DNA of 64,000 nucleotides from NCBI GenBank assembly GCA_018401495.1, contig JAGYJX010000006.1, positions 1 to 64,000 on the forward strand, given 5' to 3'. Positions 55,608 to 64,000 of the stretch are shown here, piece by piece. The notes below the pieces were generated by a model, which saw only the letters and a program-made list of their open reading frames with translations, had not been told where the DNA came from and made no database searches. The stretch's first letter is position 1. Each line of letters begins with the position of its first letter. The translations under genes and the position numbers were made by a program. The stretch comes from Rhodospirillaceae bacterium. Lineage in GTDB: Bacteria > Pseudomonadota > Alphaproteobacteria > Thalassobaculales > Thalassobaculaceae.

Positions 55608-55972
55608 CCGGTTGGTTCTCCTCTCGACGGCGAGTCCGGCGGCGAGTCCGGCGGCGATACCGACGGCGCCGAACAGCCTTCCATGGCGATGGGGTCCACG
55701 AGCAGCAGCGCGCCGTGAGCGCGCAGCCGATCGGTAAAGTCGGGGTCTGCGGAGCGGACGATGAGCACGGTCGGGAGGCCGCCCTCGCGCACGATCAGCC
55801 CGTCGGCCCGGGCGACCGCGGTGGCGGCCTCCGCCCGGGTCCACCACGGCGGAAACACCGCGGCGACGGCGTCCTCGCTCCCACCCGGGACTGCGGCGGC
55901 CCCGCCGCCGCGGCCAGGGTCGCGAGGCTGATCGCGGCTGGTGCCAGGTATCGCAAGAACTCGGGCCCTCAT
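55604..55972 (-). CDS. Small secreted protein coupled to the chemoreceptor, two frame breaks
   Basis: From ATG 55972 the raw frame gives no clear signal. With one base removed near 55958 and one added near 55905 it reads [18 protein letters not shown], a signal peptide. Then follow [20 protein letters not shown] and [19 protein letters not shown], ending with a Pro/Ser-rich tail. The mature part has an alpha/beta look. No family recognised. Its stop overlaps the chemoreceptor start, so the two genes are translationally coupled and the product may feed the receptor. A CtrA-type site lies 64 bases upstream. Confidence 0.6.
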   Translation of the reverse strand: MRARVLAIPGTSRDQPRDPGRGGGAAAVPGGSEDAVAAVFPPWWTRAEAATAVARADGLIVREGGLPTVLIVRSADPDFTDRLRAHGALLLVDPIAMEGCSAPSVSPPDSPPDSPSRGEPTG

Positions 55973-56035
55973 CCGCCGGCGCGGCGTGACTGACCGCCGG
56001 CATCGGCGAACGTCATCAACGATAGCCAAACGGAA

Positions 56036-56050
56036 TTAAAAACCTCTTAA
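56036..56050. promoter_or_regulatory. CtrA-type site TTAA-N7-TTAA
   Basis: TTAA (56036-56039), AAACCTC, TTAA (56047-56050). It is 64-78 bases in front of the small secreted-protein gene that leads the chemoreceptor operon. It has the same form as the site at 29003-29017 in front of another chemoreceptor gene. Confidence 0.62.
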
Positions 56051-56304
56051 TCGGACGCTTACCTTCCTTTCGCCGCGGCGGCGGTTGGGACGACCGCGCA
56101 AGGTCATTTAAGCTGAGATCCGGCACAACCCCGGCGCCGGAAGACCGGCCGCCGCGAGTCCTAAGTTCCGAAATAGTCAGCAGTGGAATCGGAACCGTCG
56201 GATCGCTGGATGAGTGTCGGTATGGATATCCACAAGGACAGGCAGTTGTGGAACGCCCCGATCCACAGGGCCGCCCACACCGGGCGCCTGCAGGATCGCG
56301 GGAG
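56051..56304. other. Gene-free stretch between two chemoreceptor genes
   Basis: I see no credible coding frame here. It holds ATATCCACA (56225-56233) and GATCCACAG (56260-56268), which resemble DnaA boxes, and an inverted partner TTGTGGAAC (56244-56252). The cluster is loose and matches only part of the consensus TTATNCACA. Otherwise the stretch is only the upstream region of the secreted-protein gene and the 3' flank of the third chemoreceptor. Confidence 0.4.
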
Positions 56305-58343
56305 CTAAATCTCTTTGAATTTTTTGATGAATGTGGCGATCGCTTCGGTCACTTTATGTTCGGCCGCATCGACACTCTGCATCTGCCGCATTACGTCCCT
56401 TGCCGCTACGGCCGCGTTCGCCGATGCCGATTCGACGCCCCCTATGTTCTGATCGACAGCAGACACGCGATGAGCCGTATCCGACATGCTGCCGGTGATC
56501 TCTGACGTCACGGCCCCTTGCTGCTCGGCGGCCGCTGACATGGCCGTTGCCTGGTCGCGCACAAGCGCGATGGCCTCAGTGATCCCGCGAATGGCGGAAA
56601 CATTGTCCTGGACAGCCTTGGCGACATTGTCGACTTCCGCGCCTATCTCCTCGGTGGACTTGGCTGTCTGCGACGCAAGTTTCCTGACCTCTATCGCGAC
56701 AACATCAAATCCACGCCCGGCATCGCCTGCCCGGGCGGCCTCAATGGAGGCGTTCAGGGCAAGCAGGTTCGTTTTGTTGGCAATGTCCTTGATCAAGGTG
56801 ACCACGCCGGTGATGCGCTGTGTCGCGGTTTCCAGATGTTGGAGCGAAGACGTCGCCAAGTTCGCTCTCTCGGATGCATCATCCGTGAGGCTTGAGGTCT
56901 TCGTCACGCCTTTGACGATTTCTTGAATAGAGGATGCCATCTGATCCATCGCGGCAGCGACGACGGAGACATTCTGAGCTGCTGCAACCGAGTTTTCCTT
57001 GACGACAGAGCCCTGGCGGCTTGTTGTTTCCGCCATCGTCACCATCGATTTCGCGGCGATCTTGGATCGATCCGACGCTTGATGCAGGGCATTCATCGCG
57101 CCGACGACGATTTGCTGAAAATCTCTGCCGAGTGTCTGAACGGGACGCAGGAGATAAACAGCTCAAACCATAGCCGCAAGCCAGGATCAGCACGCTGAAC
57201 ACAGCCGAGGCCGAAAACGGCGTCGCGGATCGAGGCATTGGCATCCGCCATCGCCTCTTCTTCCGAGACAGAGAGGACGATCTTCCAGTCAAGTCCAGGA
57301 AGGCTCACCTTCTCGAACCCGGCGATCACCGGTACGCCTTTGTGATCGTTCCCGGAAATAAGTCCTTTGGTTCCACCGAGAGCCTTGGCGACGACTTCGC
57401 TGGACAACGGCGAGCCAATGGCGAGATTTTCGGAGTTTCCTGGAACGGAACGAAGTTGCCCCTTTGAGCCGATAAGGAAGGTCTCGGCGGTCTCGAAGCC
57501 GGCAATTTGCTTGTTTACAATGGAGTTGATGCGATCGACCGGCATCTGGAAAGCCAGAATGCCGATCAACTGATCCTTATCCTTGAGAGGAGCAAGCAGG
57601 AATGACGCGTCCTGATTGTATGATGGCTCGTAGGGTTCAAAATCTACAAAAATCAGGTCGCTCGAATTATTGTCAATGATTTTCTGAACCGCGCGGCCAA
57701 AAGAAGATCCACTGTAAGGTCCGTCAACGAATGATGTTCCGTAATCGAGTTCCTTGAAAACAGAATATACGATACGGCCCTCTTTGGGTTCGAACAGAAA
57801 GATGTCATAGAACGCAAATTCCTCCAGGTATTCTTTAAAAAATGGGTGATATATCTCATGAAGGCTTGAGTATCGACTCGTATCGCCAGCCGTCATAAGC
57901 AGGTGCTTCTCGCCGATTTTTTGGGGATTGTCCGAAATGTAGAGGCGTTGAAGTTTCTCTGCGACCGGGTCGATTTTCATCCATCGGGCCAGATCGGCCG
58001 GCGTTGCTCCTGTCGTGTTTTCCTGTTGATAACGATACCGCTCCGTCAGGCTCTGGGCGCGCGCGGCATCTTCGGATGTGTCCAGCTGGCCGATAGCGGC
58101 GGTAAAAGCCCGCGTCGCGTCGGTGACGACCGGATTGATTGCAAGCGTTCGAGCAATGCTAAGAAGTGTTCCAAAATAATTCTCAACCATCTCTCCTTTC
58201 AGATCGATGACGGAGGCGATTTCCGCACGGGCCGATTGTTCGGCCATGTCATACATCCGGGAGATATCGAATGCGGAACTTACGATCATCGGCAGGATAC
58301 CCGCTGCCAGCAACGCACCCATGACCTTGTGTTTGAATTTCAT
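56305..58343 (-). CDS. Chemoreceptor with double-Cache sensor, two frame breaks, lower GC
   Basis: From ATG 58343: a short cytoplasmic start, a membrane segment ([17 protein letters not shown]), a large periplasmic domain of the dCache_1 type (about residues 30-370) with [20 protein letters not shown] and [20 protein letters not shown], then the second membrane segment and the MCP domain with tip [16 protein letters not shown]. Two frame breaks near 57210 and 57155 hide the second membrane segment ([18 protein letters not shown]); they resolve to [20 protein letters not shown]. The gene has clearly more A/T-ending codons than its neighbours, suggesting later acquisition. Corrected length about 680 residues. 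Confidence 0.87.
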
Positions 58344-58620
58344 CGCCGATGGATCACATCAGGTTTTCGCCAAGCACATCGACCTAGCAGATTTCGGGCA
58401 ACTGCGCACATGGTCTGCCGGCAAGCGACCGATTGCGCCAGACTCCGGAAATCCGGCGGCACTGCGGTTTATCTTGACGCAGCCTCGTGGAGCCTCCGGT
58501 GCCGAACGGCTCCCGGCGGCAATAACCAAGACGCGAAAGCGCGGGCAAGGTGCGGCAAAGGCCAGGCGAAACTCGGTCCGCCGACCCTTGCGGGCCGGCG
58601 CCGAGCGGACCCGCGCCGGA

Positions 58621-60056
<1,436 letters not shown>

Positions 60057-60184
60057 GGCGGGCTCCTGGTCGGGAAACGAGAGACTGACATAGGCATGGT
60101 GAGGGCGGAAGTCGACCGGACCGTGGCCATGCGTGCCCACGGCGATCCGCCGCCAAGCGCGACCGAATGCCGCGTGAGGGCTCC

Positions 60185-60213
60185 TTGCCCGGGATTTATC
60201 AGCGTTCTAGCTT
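60185..60213 (+). promoter_or_regulatory. Possible sigma-70 promoter of the cox genes
   Basis: TTGCCC (60185-60190), a 17-base spacer and TAGCTT (60208-60213), about 105 bases in front of coxB. Match to the consensus is moderate. Position in the 262-base tldD-coxB gap is plausible. Confidence 0.3.
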
Positions 60214-60318
60214 GCCATATCGACCGCCGCCCCGCGTTGCACAGGCAGGACGATGGTGTCATAACCAAGCCCGCCGCGGGGGCGCGGCGAGAGCAACGAC
60301 AACGGGAACGACCGACTG

Positions 60319-62818
<2,500 letters not shown>

Positions 62819-62822
62819 TGAC

Positions 62823-63752
62823 GTGACCGATATCTCCGCCGAAATCGCGCGGATCGACGAGGCCGCCGAGGCCGTCCCTGGCGGGACGGCCTCGGTCGCC
62901 GACTACGTCGCGCTGTTGAAGCCGCGGGTGATGTCGCTGGTGGTGTTCACCGGCGCCGTCGGCCTGGCGGTCGCGCCCGGGCATCTGCACCCGGTGCTGT
63001 CGCTGATCGCGGTGCTGTGCATCGCCATCGGCGCCGGCGCGGCTGGCGCCATCAACATGTGGTACGACCGCGACATCGACGCCGTCATGGAGCGAACCCG
63101 CAAGCGACCGATTCCGGGCGGGCGCCTGAACGCCGACGAAGCGCTCACCTTCGGCGTGGTGCTGTCGGGGTTCTCGGTGCTGGTCATGGGACTCGCCGTC
63201 AACTGGGTGGCGGCAGGGCTGCTGGCGCTGACCATCGGCTTCTACGTGTTCGTCTACACCATCTGGCTGAAGCGGCTGACGCCGCACAACATCGTCATCG
63301 GCGGTGCCGCCGGCGCGTTTCCGCCGATCATCGGCTGGGCCTCGGTAACCGGCGATGTCTCGCTGGTGCCGATCGTGCTGTTCGCCATCATCTTCATGTG
63401 GACGCCACCGCATTTCTGGGCGCTGGCGCTGTGGCGCTGCGGCGACTACGCCCGCGCCGGGGTGCCGATGCTGCCGGTCGTCGCGGGCGGTCGCGAAACC
63501 CGCCGCCAGATCCTCATCTACACGCTGCTGCTCGCGCCGCTGGGGGTGGTGCCGGCGCTGATCGGGTTCTCGGGACTGGCGTACGGCGTGGCCTCTACGA
63601 TACTGGGCGGCCTGTTCGTGCTCTCAGCGGTGCGGGTGTGGCGGGGCAACGACGACGACCATCGCCCGGCCAAGCAGTTGTTCGGCTATTCGATCCTGTA
63701 TCTGTTCGCGCTGTACGGCGCGCTGCTGGTCGACAGCTGGGTGAGGGTGTAG
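62823..63752 (+). CDS. ctaB: Protohaem IX farnesyltransferase (haem O synthase)
   Basis: 309 residues from GTG 62823. UbiA-family prenyltransferase with the Asp-rich motif [20 protein letters not shown] and the second site [40 protein letters not shown] is the N-terminal signature. Makes haem O, precursor of haem a, for the oxidase encoded just upstream. About nine membrane segments. 21 bases after coxA. Confidence 0.94.
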   Translation: MTDISAEIARIDEAAEAVPGGTASVADYVALLKPRVMSLVVFTGAVGLAVAPGHLHPVLSLIAVLCIAIGAGAAGAINMWYDRDIDAVMERTRKRPIPGGRLNADEALTFGVVLSGFSVLVMGLAVNWVAAGLLALTIGFYVFVYTIWLKRLTPHNIVIGGAAGAFPPIIGWASVTGDVSLVPIVLFAIIFMWTPPHFWALALWRCGDYARAGVPMLPVVAGGRETRRQILIYTLLLAPLGVVPALIGFSGLAYGVASTILGGLFVLSAVRVWRGNDDDHRPAKQLFGYSILYLFALYGALLVDSWVRV

Positions 63753-63756
63753 CGGC

Positions 63757-63897
63757 ATGGTGAAGCCCGACCCGAAGCAGCCCCCGGCCAGCGACGATCC
63801 CTGGGCCGCCCGCCGCCGCCGGAACGTGGCGATCTTCTCGGCCATCCTGGCGCTGGCGGCGCTGTTCTTCGTCATCACCATCCTGAGGATGGGGTAA
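63757..63897 (+). CDS. Small membrane protein of the cox operon (CoxF-like)
   Basis: 46 residues from ATG 63757. Charged N-terminus (KPDPKQPPASDDPWAARRRR) and one membrane segment (NVAIFSAILALAALFFVITI), end LRMG. Small proteins of this form are found between ctaB and ctaG in alphaproteobacteria and are thought to help oxidase assembly. 4 bases after ctaB, 2 bases before ctaG. Confidence 0.75.
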   Translation: MVKPDPKQPPASDDPWAARRRRNVAIFSAILALAALFFVITILRMG

Positions 63898-63899
63898 GC

Positions 63900-64000
63900 A
63901 TGACCGACGAGACCGATCGAGAACGGCAGACGCGCTGGCAGCGGGCGCGCAACGGGCGTACCGCCGGCGTGCTGGCGGGCGTGGTGGTCGGCATGGTCGG
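63900..64000 (+). CDS. ctaG: Cytochrome c oxidase assembly protein CtaG (Cox11), 5' part only
   Basis: Starts at ATG 63900 and runs off the window. Visible residues include RQTRWQRARNGRTAGVLAGV, a basic lead followed by the start of a membrane segment, as in CtaG, which brings copper to the CuB site of subunit I. The gene order coxB-coxA-ctaB-small protein-ctaG supports the call. Copper ligands are not in view. Confidence 0.75.
   Translation, partial: MTDETDRERQTRWQRARNGRTAGVLAGVVVGMV

Noticed and set aside
56225..56268. Loose DnaA-box cluster as a replication origin
   Set aside because: Three partial matches only, none exact to TTATNCACA, no AT-rich unwinding region and no dnaA, hemE or parAB nearby.
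58344..58620. Possible gene between the third chemoreceptor and tldD
   Set aside because: The frames are short, without start sites or motifs; I see only intergenic sequence.

Overview
The window looks like a chromosomal segment of a very GC-rich alphaproteobacterium, probably from Rhodospirillales or a relative. The evidence is a periplasmic nitrate reductase operon of the napEDABC type, a yejABEF peptide importer, the runs kdsB-pheA and coxB-coxA-ctaB-ctaG, two TTAA-N7-TTAA (CtrA-type) sites in front of chemoreceptor genes, and REP-like palindromes in two intergenic gaps. No rRNA, tRNA, CRISPR array, transposase or integrase was seen.

Layout. 1-2.1 kb is accessory: a PrlF/YhaV toxin-antitoxin pair, a charged coiled-coil protein and a strikingly AT-rich HNH endonuclease. 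2.3-5.9 kb holds a sulfonate/nitrate-type ABC ATPase and permease, a cytosolic sulfite-oxidase-like molybdoenzyme, a periplasmic glutathione peroxidase and a TPR protein, with palindromic repeats. 6.2-13.8 kb is a minus-strand operon: an acyl-CoA-dehydrogenase-fold protein with the marks of 3-sulfinopropanoyl-CoA desulfinase, a ThDP enzyme, a methyltransferase, a GST, a class III CoA-transferase and an EamA exporter, with a divergent LysR regulator. 13.8-18.0 kb is napEDABC. 18.2-24.5 kb has a PAS protein, a TauE/SafE-type permease, a PAAR-like/MORN/VgrG type VI secretion island and a DmdA-like methyltransferase. 24.5-31.7 kb has a D-2-hydroxyacid dehydrogenase, a gamma-glutamyltransferase, a chemoreceptor, a DUF35/thiolase-like pair, cobU and a second PAS protein. 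31.9-39.6 kb has leuCD, a small membrane protein, a candidate small RNA, an EamA transporter, cobD, a VanZ-like protein, a GST, an M17 aminopeptidase and a MarR regulator. 39.7-48 kb has yejABEF, a GST and two tandem GhrA-like reductases. 48-54 kb has hisN, a membrane cytochrome c, kdsB, pheA, a degenerate isochorismatase-fold protein, an SDR and nudC. 54-58.3 kb has two more chemoreceptors and a small secreted protein. 58.6 kb to the end has tldD and the aa3-type oxidase genes coxB, coxA, ctaB, a small membrane protein and the start of ctaG.

How the genes fit together. Several neighbours point to organosulfur use: a sulfonate-type importer, a desulfinase-like enzyme that would release sulfite, a CoA-transferase of the class that activates 3-sulfinopropionate, a sulfite-oxidase-like enzyme, a TauE/SafE-type exporter and a DmdA-like protein. 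This is an inference from family and position. Respiration is represented by Nap and by an aa3 oxidase, and taxis by three chemoreceptors of different architecture.

Caution. At least 19 genes, many of them conserved housekeeping genes, carry one to four single-base frame breaks, mostly in G/C runs. This is best explained by uncorrected sequencing error. For those genes I give the span of the intact gene and say where the frame breaks. Several long open frames that seem to fuse neighbouring genes (leuC-leuD, GST-CoA-transferase, napB-napC, acyl-CoA-dehydrogenase-ThDP enzyme) are artefacts of these breaks or of frame overlap.
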